A stretch of 64,000 bases of DNA from Microcella sp. Lineage in GTDB: Bacteria; Actinomycetota; Actinomycetes; Actinomycetales; Microbacteriaceae. This document shows positions 21,320 through 30,469 of this stretch, piece by piece (positions within the stretch are counted from its first letter, which is position 1; the number at the start of each line of letters is the position of its first letter). The DNA is taken from assembly GCF_025808395.1 (NCBI RefSeq), contig NZ_CP075524.1, positions 1,674,001-1,738,000 on the forward strand, in the 5' to 3' direction. The position numbers and the translations under genes were made by a program. Under the pieces are notes generated by a model, which was not told the origin of the DNA, did not search any database, and worked only from the letters and a program-made list of their open reading frames with translations.

Positions 21320-22417
21320 ATGCAGTCAGAATCCGAACCGAGCACCGGCGAGTCGAACGTCGGCTCTGCCACGAGCTTCTTGCGCAAGGGGCCCTTCGTC
21401 ATCGGCTTCGTCGGCACCCTCGGCGTGCTGCTCGCGCTGGTGCTCGGCGCAGCGGTGTCGCAACTGGCCTATACGATCACCCTCATCTTCTTGGCGACCT
21501 TCATCAGTCTCGGGCTCTACCCCGTGGTCACCCGACTCGAGCGCCGCGGCCTGCCGAAGCCGGCTGCCATCGGCGTCGTGCTCGCAGCTTTTCTCGCCGT
21601 CGTCGCCGTGCTGCTCGTGCTCATCGTGCCCATCGTCATCGAGCAGGCCACCGAGCTCGCCCGCACGCTGCCCGAGAACCTCACCGACATCGAGAATCAG
21701 GGCTGGTTTCTCGACCTCGACGGGCAGTTCAACGGGTATCCGTTCATCTTGCTCGAGTGGGTGCGGGTCAGCTCTGCCGACCCCAACCTGTGGATCACCC
21801 TGGGCGGCGGTGCCCTGCGCATCGGCGCCGACATCATCAACGGAAGCTTCGGCGTGCTGCTCGTCGTCGTCATCACCCTCTACTTCGTCGCCTCGCTCGA
21901 CAGCATGAAGAACGCCCTCTACGAGCTCGTGCCCGCCTCGAAACGCGCGGGCTTCGCCGAGATCGCCGAAGAGATCTTCGAGTCGATCGGCAAGTACCTG
22001 AGCGGCCAGATCGTGCTCGCGGCGATGAACGCCGCCTTCTCGTTCATTCTGCTGAGCGTCTTGGGCGTGCGCTATGCCGGAATCCTCGCCTTCATCGCCC
22101 TCTTCATCACCCTCATCCCCGTCATCGGCCCCCTCATCAGCACGACGCTCATGGTGCTCGTCTCGTTGTTCACCTCGCCGGCGACAGCCCTCATCGTGGC
22201 GATCGTCATGATCGTCTACATGCAGGTCGAGGCCTACCTCTTCACGCCGCGCATCATCGGCAAGGCGATCAGCATTCCCGCCTCGCTCGTGCTCATCGGG
22301 GCCGTGATCGGCGGCACCCTGCTCGGTCTGCTCGGGGCGCTGGTCGCTTCGCCGGTCGTGGCGAGCATCCTGCTGATCTTGAAGAAGGTCGTCGTGCCCC
22401 GCCAACGGGCGAGGTAG
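21320..22417 (+). CDS. AI-2E family (PerM/YdiK-like) transporter
   Basis: A 365-residue membrane protein of the autoinducer-2 exporter-like family: about eight transmembrane segments with a periplasmic loop after the third (TELARTLPENLTDIENQGW region) and the C-terminal family segment LITLIPVIGPLIS. The function of most members is unproven, with permease activity for AI-2 or other small solutes, or Na+/H+ exchange, reported for different ones. GAGAGG precedes the ATG at 21320; the open frame extends 23 codons further but without support. It is followed 6 nt later by cls, so probably cotranscribed. Confidence 0.88.
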   Translation: MQSESEPSTGESNVGSATSFLRKGPFVIGFVGTLGVLLALVLGAAVSQLAYTITLIFLATFISLGLYPVVTRLERRGLPKPAAIGVVLAAFLAVVAVLLVLIVPIVIEQATELARTLPENLTDIENQGWFLDLDGQFNGYPFILLEWVRVSSADPNLWITLGGGALRIGADIINGSFGVLLVVVITLYFVASLDSMKNALYELVPASKRAGFAEIAEEIFESIGKYLSGQIVLAAMNAAFSFILLSVLGVRYAGILAFIALFITLIPVIGPLISTTLMVLVSLFTSPATALIVAIVMIVYMQVEAYLFTPRIIGKAISIPASLVLIGAVIGGTLLGLLGALVASPVVASILLILKKVVVPRQRAR

Positions 22418-22423
22418 CACCTC

Positions 22424-23884
22424 ATGCCTGCTGAGGTGAGCGCACTGCTGCCGGCGCTGCTGGTCGTGCTGCACGTCGTGCTCGGCTCGATCGCCGTCAT
22501 CGTCATCTCGGCCCGCCGACGGCCCTCGACGGCGATCGCGTGGATGCTCACGATCATCTTCATTCCCTACCTCGGGGCGATCGCATTCTTTCTCGTGGGC
22601 TTCAGCCGGCTTCCGAAGGCTCGGCGCGACAAGCAGCGCGAGGTGAGCGAGCTCATTCTCGCCCGCACCGAGGGGCTCGACCGCGTGAGCCATCGCGACG
22701 AGTGGCCCGACTGGCTCGGCTCGTCGGTGCGGCTCAACGAGAACCTCGGCGCCCTGCCGATGGTGGGCGGCAATCGCGCCGAGCTCACCGACGACTACGA
22801 GGGCTCGATCGCGTCGATGGCGGCCGACATCGACACGGCCGAGCACTATGTGCACGTCGAGTTCTTCATCCTCGCGCTCGATGGCACGACCGAGCCGTTC
22901 TTCGCCGCGCTCGAGCGGGCGACCGCGCGCGGCGTCACGGTGAGGGTGCTGAGCGACCATCTGATGAGCATCCTGTCGCCCGCCCGAAAGGCGACGCTCG
23001 CCCGCTTGGCCGCAATGGGCGCTGAATGGCACGGGATGCTCCCCCTGCGCCCGCTGCGGGGCCAGTGGCAGCGCCCCGACCTGCGCAACCACCGCAAGCT
23101 CGTGGTCGTCGACGGGCGCGTGGGCCACACGGGCTCGCAGAACATGGTGCAGAGCAACTACGGCAAGAAGAAGGCCATCAAGCGCGGCCTGCACTGGCAC
23201 GAGGTCATGGTGCGGCTCGAGGGCCCCGTCGTGCGCGAACTCGACGCCGTGTTCGTGACCGACTGGTACAGCGAGACCGACGAGCTGCTGCCGCTCGACA
23301 CCTCACCGGTGGTGCTCGGCGACGACCCCGCCCTGCTCGACGCGCAAGTGCTGCCGAGCGGCCCGAGCTTCGAGAACGACAACAACCTCAAGCTCTACAC
23401 GACGCTCATCCACAAGGCCGAGCGGCAGGTGAGCATCACGAGCCCCTATTTCGTGCCCGACGAGGCGATTCAGCTCGCGATCATCACGGCGGCGTCTCGC
23501 GGGCTGCTCGTCGAGCTCTACGTGAGCGAGATCGGTGACCAGTTCTTCGTCTACCACGCGCAGCGCTCGTACTACGAAGACCTGCTGCGCGCGGGGGTGC
23601 GCATCTACCTCTACCAGGCGCCCACCGTGCTGCACTCGAAGCACTTCACGATCGACGACGACGTGGCGATCGTGGGCTCGAGCAACATGGACATCCGCTC
23701 ATTCAGCCTCAACATGGAAGTCTCTGTCATGGTGCACGGCGGCGAGTTCGTCGAGCGCATGCGCGAGATCGAGGCGTCGTATCGAGCACAGAGCCGCGAG
23801 CTGCACCTCGACGAGTGGGTGCGACGACCGTGGGGCGAGAAGGTGCGTGACAGCCTTGCCCGCCTCACGTCGTCACTGCAGTGA
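22424..23884 (+). CDS. cls: cardiolipin synthase
   Basis: Joins two phosphatidylglycerols into cardiolipin at the membrane. The 486-residue protein begins with two hydrophobic segments (PLDc_N region) and has two HKD phospholipase-D motifs: HRKLVVVD starting at residue 223 and HSKHFTID starting at 404, each followed by the usual GS(Q/S)N. This is the full Cls layout. It is convergent with the SHOCT protein gene, 3 nt apart. Confidence 0.95.
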   Translation: MPAEVSALLPALLVVLHVVLGSIAVIVISARRRPSTAIAWMLTIIFIPYLGAIAFFLVGFSRLPKARRDKQREVSELILARTEGLDRVSHRDEWPDWLGSSVRLNENLGALPMVGGNRAELTDDYEGSIASMAADIDTAEHYVHVEFFILALDGTTEPFFAALERATARGVTVRVLSDHLMSILSPARKATLARLAAMGAEWHGMLPLRPLRGQWQRPDLRNHRKLVVVDGRVGHTGSQNMVQSNYGKKKAIKRGLHWHEVMVRLEGPVVRELDAVFVTDWYSETDELLPLDTSPVVLGDDPALLDAQVLPSGPSFENDNNLKLYTTLIHKAERQVSITSPYFVPDEAIQLAIITAASRGLLVELYVSEIGDQFFVYHAQRSYYEDLLRAGVRIYLYQAPTVLHSKHFTIDDDVAIVGSSNMDIRSFSLNMEVSVMVHGGEFVERMREIEASYRAQSRELHLDEWVRRPWGEKVRDSLARLTSSLQ

Positions 23885-23887
23885 AGG

Positions 23888-24277
23888 CTAGGCGAGCGCC
23901 TTCGCCTTGATGGCGTCGAACTCTGCCTGCGAGATCGTGCCGTCGGCGAGCAGCGCCTTGGCCTTGGCGATCTCGTCGGCCGGGCTGGCGCCGGCGACGT
24001 CGCGAATGTAGGCCGCTGCGGCATCGTGCGACTTCTGCGCCTTCGCCTGGCTGCGCGCCGCCATGCCGCCACCGCGAGCGATGAGATAGACGAAGAGCGT
24101 CACGAAGGGCACGAACCAGATGAAGAGCAGCCAGACGGCCTTCCAGCCGCCGCTGAGCGACTCGTCACGGAAGAGATCGACGACGACGCTGAACAGCGTG
24201 ATGAAGTAGGCGATGAACGCGAACGAGATGAAGAAGAGCAGAACGAGGTCCCAGACGTTGCCGAGAAACCCTTCCAT
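23888..24277 (-). CDS. small membrane protein with PLDc_N-like and SHOCT domains
   Basis: A 129-residue protein with two transmembrane helices (about 8-35 and 47-67), a PLDc_N-like arrangement, then a charged linker. Its C-terminal SHOCT module (ADEIAKAKALLADGTISQAE and the Phe-Asp-Ala-Ile-Lys-Ala that follows, about residues 100-125) is a short helical oligomerisation domain. AAAGGA lies 7 nt before the ATG. Function is unknown. It is convergent with cls and divergent from the SLC13 permease gene. Confidence 0.82.
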   Translation of the reverse strand: MEGFLGNVWDLVLLFFISFAFIAYFITLFSVVVDLFRDESLSGGWKAVWLLFIWFVPFVTLFVYLIARGGGMAARSQAKAQKSHDAAAAYIRDVAGASPADEIAKAKALLADGTISQAEFDAIKAKALA

Positions 24278-24357
24278 GGGGTGTTCCTTTCGATGAAACG
24301 ATGCGCGGCGATGCGTTCTCCGCAGGGCTCACTCTAGGGAGAAACCCTGCACTCGGT

Positions 24358-24363
24358 TAGTGT
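24358..24363 (+). promoter_or_regulatory. candidate -10 box (TAGTGT) of the leaderless SLC13 gene
   Basis: TAGTGT ends 6 nt before the GTG start at 24370. Confidence 0.45.
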
Positions 24364-24369
24364 CTGATC

Positions 24370-26184
24370 GTGAGCGATATCGCGGTGACCATGCTGATAC
24401 TCGCGATCGTCGTCTTCGCCTTCGTGAGCAATCGCATTCCGGTCGGTCTCATCGCGATCGGAGCCTCGCTCGCGCTGTATGCCACGGGCATTCTCGACCT
24501 CGGTCAGACCTTCGCCGGATTCGGTGATCCGGCCGTGATTCTCATCGCCAGTCTGTTCGTTGTGGCCGAGGGTCTCGACTCGTCGGGCCTCACGGCGTGG
24601 ACGGGGCAGCGCCTCATCGCGAGCGGTGGCGGCAGCTCCCGCACGCTCACGGTCATCATCATGCTCGTCGTCGCTGTGCTCGCCGCGCTCATCAGCGTCA
24701 ACGGAGCCGTGGCCGCTCTGCTGCCGGTCGTCGTCGTCATCGCCACGAAAATGTCGGTCGCCTCGGCGCGGCTGCTGCTGCCGCTCGCCTTCGGCGCCCA
24801 CGCCGGCTCGCTGCTCACGCTCACCGGTTCACCCGTGAACGTCATCATGTCTGAGTTGGCCGAGGAAGAGACCGGTCGAGCGTTCGGCTTCTTCGAGTTC
24901 GGGCTCGTGGGGGTGCCCATCGTGGCCGGCACCATTCTCATCACGGTGCTCTTCGGCAATCGCCTGATTCCGGCCCGCATCCCCTCGACCCTCTCGACAG
25001 ATCTCGGCGACCACGCTCGAACGCTGCTGGCCCAGTTCGGGGGCGCGCAGCCGTTCGGTCGCGTGCGCGTGCTCTCTGGTTCGCCACTCATCGGCAAGAC
25101 CGAGAGCGAGATCGTCTTCGAGTCAGCGACCGCCGTCACGCTCATCGCCATCCAGTCGCCGTCGGCGCCAGGCGTGCGCGATGCCGACGCAGCGATCCGC
25201 GCCGGAGACGTGCTCATTCTGCAGGGAACCCCGACGGCCATTCGCTCGGTGAGCGACGACTCGAAGCTCGAAGGCGTCGGCACGAGCACGGTGGCCGCGA
25301 ACTGGGCGACCCTCGACGCCGAATATGGCGTGGCCGAGATCGTCATCCCGCCTCGATCACGGGCGATCGGAGACCCGGTGTGGCCGGGCATGATCACCGA
25401 GAGCGGCGACCTCATCATCGTGGCCATTCAGCGCGGCGGCGACGATGTCGGCGACCAGACCGACCTGCGGCTCGAAGCCGGCGATATTCTGCTCGTGCAG
25501 GGCAGGTGGGATGCCCTCGATGAGAATCTGCGCGACCCCTCGGTCATGGTCGTCGATGCTCCCGACCAGATCCGCCGCCAGGCGGCTCCGATCGGCCGCC
25601 GTGCATACACCGCCCTCGTCGTGCTCGTGCTCATGGTGATCGCGCTCGCCACGGGCATCATGCCGCCCGCCGTCGCGGGCTTGCTCGCTGCGGGCGCGAT
25701 GGTGCTCACCCGCACCGTGTCGATCGAGAAGGCCCACCGTTCGATTCAGTGGACGACCGTGCTGCTCGTCGGCGGCATGATTCCGGTGTCGACCGCGATC
25801 ACGCAGACCGGTGCCGCCGATCTCATCGCCACCGGCATCGTCGACGTCGTCGGGTCGTTCGGGCCGCATGTCGTGCTCACGGCGCTGCTCGTGGTCACGC
25901 TCATCTTCGGGCAGCTCATCAGCAACACGGCGACGGCGCTCATCGTCGCGCCGATCGCGATCTCGGTCGCCTACGAGCTCGGCGTCTCGCCCTTGCCCTT
26001 CTTGCTCGCCGTCGCGGTGGTGTCGGCCGCCGCGCTGCTCACCCCGGTCGCGACGCCCGCCAACCTCATGATCATGGCGCCGGCGGGCCTGCAGTTCGGT
26101 GACTACTGGAAGTTCGGGTTGCCGATCATGGTGCTGTTTCTCGCGGTCGCCGCGCTGCTCGTGCCCGTGCTGTTTCCGTTCTAG
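24370..26184 (+). CDS. SLC13 (DASS)-type permease with two TrkA-C domains
   Basis: A 604-residue transporter of the divalent anion:Na+ symporter group. Hydrophobic halves flank a soluble insert of about 190 residues (about 215-405) that resembles two RCK/TrkA-C regulatory domains, each with a GDILLVQG-like strand. The first half has the LLPLAFGAHAGSLLTLTGSP loop and the second the SNTATALIVAPIAI loop typical of SLC13 members. Sulfate, dicarboxylate or citrate are possible substrates; nothing nearby chooses between them. GTG start, probably leaderless. It is convergent with the HerA-like gene, 12 nt apart. Confidence 0.86.
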   Translation: MSDIAVTMLILAIVVFAFVSNRIPVGLIAIGASLALYATGILDLGQTFAGFGDPAVILIASLFVVAEGLDSSGLTAWTGQRLIASGGGSSRTLTVIIMLVVAVLAALISVNGAVAALLPVVVVIATKMSVASARLLLPLAFGAHAGSLLTLTGSPVNVIMSELAEEETGRAFGFFEFGLVGVPIVAGTILITVLFGNRLIPARIPSTLSTDLGDHARTLLAQFGGAQPFGRVRVLSGSPLIGKTESEIVFESATAVTLIAIQSPSAPGVRDADAAIRAGDVLILQGTPTAIRSVSDDSKLEGVGTSTVAANWATLDAEYGVAEIVIPPRSRAIGDPVWPGMITESGDLIIVAIQRGGDDVGDQTDLRLEAGDILLVQGRWDALDENLRDPSVMVVDAPDQIRRQAAPIGRRAYTALVVLVLMVIALATGIMPPAVAGLLAAGAMVLTRTVSIEKAHRSIQWTTVLLVGGMIPVSTAITQTGAADLIATGIVDVVGSFGPHVVLTALLVVTLIFGQLISNTATALIVAPIAISVAYELGVSPLPFLLAVAVVSAAALLTPVATPANLMIMAPAGLQFGDYWKFGLPIMVLFLAVAALLVPVLFPF

Positions 26185-26196
26185 CGACCCGACCGG

Positions 26197-27933
26197 TCAG
26201 CGCCGACCGAGGGTTCCGAAGATGCCGCGCACGACTTCGCGGATGACGGTCTGGCCAGCGCGCGAACCCAGCAGGTCGCCGACGACATCGCCGGGTCCGG
26301 CGGGTGCCTTCGTGGTGCGGCGCGTCGTGGTGCGCGTGGTCGTGCCGTCTCTCTTCTTGAGATCGCGCAGCGCTTTCTCGTACTCGGCCTGCGCCTTGTC
26401 ACGCTGCGCGTCGGCATCTCGTGCCGCTTGCGCCTCGGCCGCCGCGTTCATGCGCGCCGCGAGCATCTCGTGCGCAGACTCGGGGTCGATCGCCTGGCCG
26501 TAGCGCGCCATGAGGGGCGACGAGGCGACCGAGTGCGCGATGACGTCGGCCGGGGCGGGATCCATCGAACCCTGCGGCGCCCGCAGCCTCGTCCAGGCCA
26601 CGGGCGACGGGGCGCCCTTCTCGTTCATGACGGTGACGATCGCCTCGCCGATGCCGAGGTTCATGAGCACCTGCTCGAGGTCGTAGCCCGAGTTCGGGTA
26701 GGTGCGCACGGTCGAGCGCAGCGCCGTTTGGTCGTCTGGGGTGTGCGCTCGAAGCTGGTGCTGCACGCGTGACCCGAGCTGGGCGAGCACGTCAGACGGC
26801 ACGTCTTTCGGCGTCTGCGTGACGAAGAAGATGCCGACCCCCTTCGAGCGGATGAGCCGAACGGTCTGCGTGATCGCCGAGAGAAACGCCTTGCTCGCAT
26901 CCTTGAACAGCAAGTGAGCTTCGTCGAAGAAGAAGACGAGCTTCGGTCTGTCGATGTCGCCGACCTCTGGCAGGTCGTTGAACAGGTCGGCGAGCAGCCA
27001 CATGAGAAAGGTCGAGAAGAGCGCGGGCTTGTCGGCGACGCCGGGAACTTCGAGCAGGCTCACGATGCCCCGCCCGTCGGCGGTGGTGCGCAAGAACTCG
27101 GCGGTGTCGAACTCGGGTTCGCCGAAGAACACGTCGGCGCCATCGGCGGCGAAGGTGATGAGCTCGCGCAGAATGACGCCAGCGGTGGCCTTGCTCAGCC
27201 CGCCCAGCTCGGCGAGGTCTGCCTTGCCCTCGGGGCTCGTCAAGAACTGTATGACGGTGCGCAGGTCGGTGAGGTCGACGAGCGGCAGCCCGTGCAGGTC
27301 GGCGTAGTGGAAGACGAGGCCGAGGCTCGACTCTTGCGTCTGGTTGAGCCCGAGCACTTTCGACAGCATGAGCGGCCCGAAGCTCGACACCGTGGCCCGC
27401 ACGGGCACACCGTGCCCGACGCCGCCGAGGCAGTAGAACTCGGTGGGGTGCGCCGTGGGCTTCCAGTCTTGACCGATGCCGGCGGTGCGCGCGAGCAGCT
27501 TCTCGCCGCCTGCGCCCTCGACCGCGATGCCGCTGAGGTCGCCCTTGATGTCGGCGGCGAAGACGGGCACCCCTGCCGCACTCAACTGCTCGGCGAGCAC
27601 CTGCAGCGTCTTCGTCTTGCCGGTGCCGGTGGCGCCGGCGACGAGCCCGTGCCGGTTGGTCATCGCGATCGGAATGCGCACCGGCACGTCGGGCATCGCG
27701 TCGCCGTTGACGAGGGCGCCCATCTCGAGCACTGCGCCCTGCATCGAGTACCCAGAACGGATGCTCGCCACGCGCTCGTCGTCGAGCGGGCCGCTCGCGG
27801 GTGCAGTCGGGGCGGTCACCGACTCTGCCGCCACGGCCTGCCGCTGCGCCGCCTCTGTCGCTGCGGCGAGCGCTGCCTGTGCCTCTTCGAGCGCCTTCTG
27901 GGCGGCCTCGACCGCGTGCTGGGCATCAGTCAT
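26197..27933 (-). CDS. HerA-like ATPase (DUF853 family)
   Basis: A 578-residue P-loop ATPase of the HerA/FtsK superfamily. Walker A is GATGTGKTKTL, Walker B is KLVFFFDEAHLLF, and the motif GIFFVTQTPKDVPSDVLAQL follows. The N-terminal ~45 residues are an Ala/Gln/Glu coiled coil; the C-terminal ~90 residues include a second charged coiled coil and a Thr/Arg-rich segment. The family is widespread in bacteria and its role is unknown; partners of true HerA (NurA) are not present here. ATG at 27933 follows a TAGGCT box by 6 nt. Confidence 0.85.
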   Translation of the reverse strand: MTDAQHAVEAAQKALEEAQAALAAATEAAQRQAVAAESVTAPTAPASGPLDDERVASIRSGYSMQGAVLEMGALVNGDAMPDVPVRIPIAMTNRHGLVAGATGTGKTKTLQVLAEQLSAAGVPVFAADIKGDLSGIAVEGAGGEKLLARTAGIGQDWKPTAHPTEFYCLGGVGHGVPVRATVSSFGPLMLSKVLGLNQTQESSLGLVFHYADLHGLPLVDLTDLRTVIQFLTSPEGKADLAELGGLSKATAGVILRELITFAADGADVFFGEPEFDTAEFLRTTADGRGIVSLLEVPGVADKPALFSTFLMWLLADLFNDLPEVGDIDRPKLVFFFDEAHLLFKDASKAFLSAITQTVRLIRSKGVGIFFVTQTPKDVPSDVLAQLGSRVQHQLRAHTPDDQTALRSTVRTYPNSGYDLEQVLMNLGIGEAIVTVMNEKGAPSPVAWTRLRAPQGSMDPAPADVIAHSVASSPLMARYGQAIDPESAHEMLAARMNAAAEAQAARDADAQRDKAQAEYEKALRDLKKRDGTTTRTTTRRTTKAPAGPGDVVGDLLGSRAGQTVIREVVRGIFGTLGRR

Positions 27934-27939
27934 GAGCAC

Positions 27940-27945
27940 AGCCTA
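27940..27945 (-). promoter_or_regulatory. candidate -10 box (TAGGCT) of the leaderless HerA-like gene
   Basis: TAGGCT on the minus strand ends 6 nt before the ATG at 27933. It lies just upstream of (and abuts) the gap after the GltS-like gene's stop codon. Confidence 0.5.
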
Positions 27946-27949
27946 CAAA

Positions 27950-29338
27950 TCAGCGAGCAGCGCGGGCACGCTGCCGCAGCACCCCCCAGGTGAGCATGCC
28001 CGCGGCGAGCACCGCCGAGACGATGCCGAAGGTCAGCGAACCCCAGGCGAGGATGAGCGGCACCGAGAACGCGGTGATGAGCCCACCGCCGAGAAACGGT
28101 TCGTAGCCGAGCTGCTTGTAGCCGTAGGCGGTCGTGGCCTTGGTGCGCCGTTGCGGGTCGACCATGTCGGCGAGCACGAAACCGGTGGCCACGTTGCCCT
28201 GCGATTGACCGAAGTCGGCGATGGCATGCTCGAACCAGTCGCGCCCGTGAATGCGCGGGCCGAAGACGAGCAGCGCCACGACGCTCCAGGCGACGGCGAT
28301 GACCGTGAAGACGACGAGCGCGGGAATGTTCGAGCCGAGTGCGGCGAGCGACATCGTGCCGATGGCCGAGGCGATGAGCACGTCGAGCGCGACCGCTGAG
28401 ATGCCGTTGACGGCGCGCTTCGAGATGAGGTGGTCGTGCTTCAGGCGAGTGGCCGCAAGCTGCACGACGAACCCGCCGATGACCGTGAACGGAAAGAGCG
28501 GAAACGACTCGAAGACATCAGAGCCGAAGGCGCCGGCGATGGCGCGCAGCGTTTCGAGCAGCACCATCGCGAGCGCGATTGAGAGCGCGATCGCCACGAC
28601 CGCCACCGTGACGGGGCCCATGCCGCGGTTCTCTGGCTCGGGAGCGTCGCCCTCGGGGTCGACGCCCGAGGCGTTGAGATCGTGAGCCTCATCGCGGCTG
28701 GGCGGAGTGGTGCGTGCGACGCTGATGCGCGGGTTGCGCACGGCCCACTTCACGAGCAGCGAACCGATGACGATGCCGGTCACCATCGAGATGGTGGCGA
28801 GCCCGAGCCCGAGGTCGATGAGCTCAGCCGCCCCGGCATCGGTCAAGAGTGGCCCCATGCCGGCGATGGTGCCGTGCCCGCCCGCGAACGACAGCTCGAT
28901 GATCGAGCCGGCGAGGTCGCTGACACCGAAGAAGGGGGTGAGGATGAGCACGACGGCGAGCGAGCCCAAGGCGAACTGCCCGAACGACAGCGCGCTGCCG
29001 AAGATGACGTGCGGCGCCGAGGTCGTCCAGATCTCACGTGCAGATGGCAGCGCCTTGCCGAGCATGACGGCGGCGAAGACCACGTTGATGAGCAGCGCGG
29101 GCAGCGTGGCCCACACGGCGAGCACCGGTGCAGGTATCAGGCCTTCGGTGCCCGTCCAGAGCCCGAGCGCCTGCGGGCCGATGAGCAGAATGAGAAACCC
29201 TGCGATCACCGAGGTGGGGATGAACAGCGAGGCGAGCAGCGGCACGAACCTGCGCAACACCGCAGAGACGAGCAGCACGAGCCCGAGAACGACGATCGAG
29301 AAGCCCGCCCACTGTGGGGCGGTCAGGTCGAGATCCAT
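27950..29338 (-). CDS. sodium/glutamate symporter (GltS/ESS) family permease
   Basis: A 462-residue membrane carrier of the glutamate:Na+ symporter family, with about 11-12 hydrophobic segments and the family-typical glycine-rich reentrant loop SFAGGHGTIAGMGPLL. A hydrophilic loop near the middle (AHDLNASGVDPEGDAPEPEN) separates the two halves. ATG at 29338 is chosen; an upstream TTG at 29350 would overlap the glycerate kinase stop. Because it directly follows glycerate kinase and the sugar operon, it may carry an organic acid such as glycerate rather than glutamate; that is inference. Confidence 0.82.
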   Translation of the reverse strand: MDLDLTAPQWAGFSIVVLGLVLLVSAVLRRFVPLLASLFIPTSVIAGFLILLIGPQALGLWTGTEGLIPAPVLAVWATLPALLINVVFAAVMLGKALPSAREIWTTSAPHVIFGSALSFGQFALGSLAVVLILTPFFGVSDLAGSIIELSFAGGHGTIAGMGPLLTDAGAAELIDLGLGLATISMVTGIVIGSLLVKWAVRNPRISVARTTPPSRDEAHDLNASGVDPEGDAPEPENRGMGPVTVAVVAIALSIALAMVLLETLRAIAGAFGSDVFESFPLFPFTVIGGFVVQLAATRLKHDHLISKRAVNGISAVALDVLIASAIGTMSLAALGSNIPALVVFTVIAVAWSVVALLVFGPRIHGRDWFEHAIADFGQSQGNVATGFVLADMVDPQRRTKATTAYGYKQLGYEPFLGGGLITAFSVPLILAWGSLTFGIVSAVLAAGMLTWGVLRQRARAAR

Positions 29339-29346
29339 GCCTCCAG

Positions 29347-30465
29347 TCAATCAGCAAGGTGCGCTGAGGCGAGCCTGGCTCCCGCGCGTCGCAGCCACTG
29401 CAGCGGTTCGCTCATAGCAGAGTCGGCCGAGCCCGCCACGTCGGTGAGCGAGACGGCGTCGCTGAACGCCGTCGTCTCTGCGTCGATCGCCCCGGCCACG
29501 AGCGCGCAGGGTACCCCGGCTGCCTCGGCGAGCCTGGCGACCTCGACGGGCGCCTTGCCCCCGGCCGACTGCCCGTCGAAGCGACCCTCACCAGTGATGA
29601 CGAGGTCGGCGTCTGCAATCGCCGCGGGCAGGCCGATGGTCGCGGCGAGCTCGCGAGCGCCGGCGGCGAGCTCGGCGCCCCACGAGAGCAGCCCGAAACC
29701 GACTCCGCCCGCCGCTCCGGCGCCCGCGGCAGCAGGCGAGACGCCCTCGGGCGAGCCTGCAGCGAGCACTGCAGCGAGTCGCTCGAGCCCGCGCTCGGCG
29801 TCGAGCGCCATCGTGTCATCGATGCCCTTCTGCGCCCCGAAGACGGCGACCGCCCCTCGGCTGCCGAGCAGCGGGTTGTCGACGTCGGTGAGCACCACGG
29901 CGCCGCCCGGGGGCGGCGGCACGGCCGTCGTGAGGTCTGCGTGGTCGAGAGCGTGCAGTGCAGCATTGCCCAGCTGCAGGCTGTCGCCGTGCCCGTCGAC
30001 GAGGGTCGCGCCGAGGGCGAGCAGTGCACCCGCGCCGCCGTCGGTCGAGCAGCTGCCCCCGATGGCGATCAGCAGCCGGTCGACCCCCGAGTCGAGCGCC
30101 GCGCGCATGACTTCGCCGAGACCGAGCGTGTGCGCCGTGAGCGGGGCCGGCTCGCTGAGCAGCAGCAGGCCCGAGGCTTCAGCGAGCTCGACGAGAGCGG
30201 TGCGACGCCCGGCGCCGTCGACGAACCGCAGCCAGGCAGCCTCGACGACGCGGCCGTCTGGCCCGGTGACGCGAGTCGACAGCACCTCACTGTGCGGCAG
30301 CGCTGCGGCCACAGCATCCACCGTTCCCTCTCCGCCGTCGGCCATCGGCACGATCGTGACCAGGTCTCTGGGGCGGATGCTCTGCCACCCCTCAGCGATC
30401 GCCCGCGCCGCCTCGGCCGCGGTCGCTGAGCCTTTGAGCGAGTCTGGTGCGACGACGATGCGCAT
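29347..30465 (-). CDS. glxK: glycerate kinase (GlxK/GarK type)
   Basis: Phosphorylates D-glycerate with ATP to 2- or 3-phosphoglycerate. The 372-residue protein begins VVAPDSLKGSATAAEAARA and contains VPMADGGEGTVDA and GGSCSTDGGAGALLALGA, the signatures of the type-1 glycerate kinase family. The start lies 4 nt after the stop of the GH42 gene and the stop abuts the GltS-like gene, so it belongs to the same transcript as the sugar hydrolase. That location suggests the sugar pathway produces glycerate. Confidence 0.93.
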   Translation of the reverse strand: MRIVVAPDSLKGSATAAEAARAIAEGWQSIRPRDLVTIVPMADGGEGTVDAVAAALPHSEVLSTRVTGPDGRVVEAAWLRFVDGAGRRTALVELAEASGLLLLSEPAPLTAHTLGLGEVMRAALDSGVDRLLIAIGGSCSTDGGAGALLALGATLVDGHGDSLQLGNAALHALDHADLTTAVPPPPGGAVVLTDVDNPLLGSRGAVAVFGAQKGIDDTMALDAERGLERLAAVLAAGSPEGVSPAAAGAGAAGGVGFGLLSWGAELAAGARELAATIGLPAAIADADLVITGEGRFDGQSAGGKAPVEVARLAEAAGVPCALVAGAIDAETTAFSDAVSLTDVAGSADSAMSEPLQWLRRAGARLASAHLAD

Positions 30466-30469
30466 CAGC

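Noticed and set aside
21326..23200. 624-codon open frame on the minus strand opposite the AI-2E permease and cls
   Set aside because: Very high Asp, Glu, His and Arg content, no domain, and complete overlap with two well-supported genes.
29339..29350. TTG start for the GltS-like gene at 29350
   Set aside because: It would overlap the glycerate kinase stop and adds four residues without support; ATG at 29338 is the better choice, although its GGAGG lies very close.
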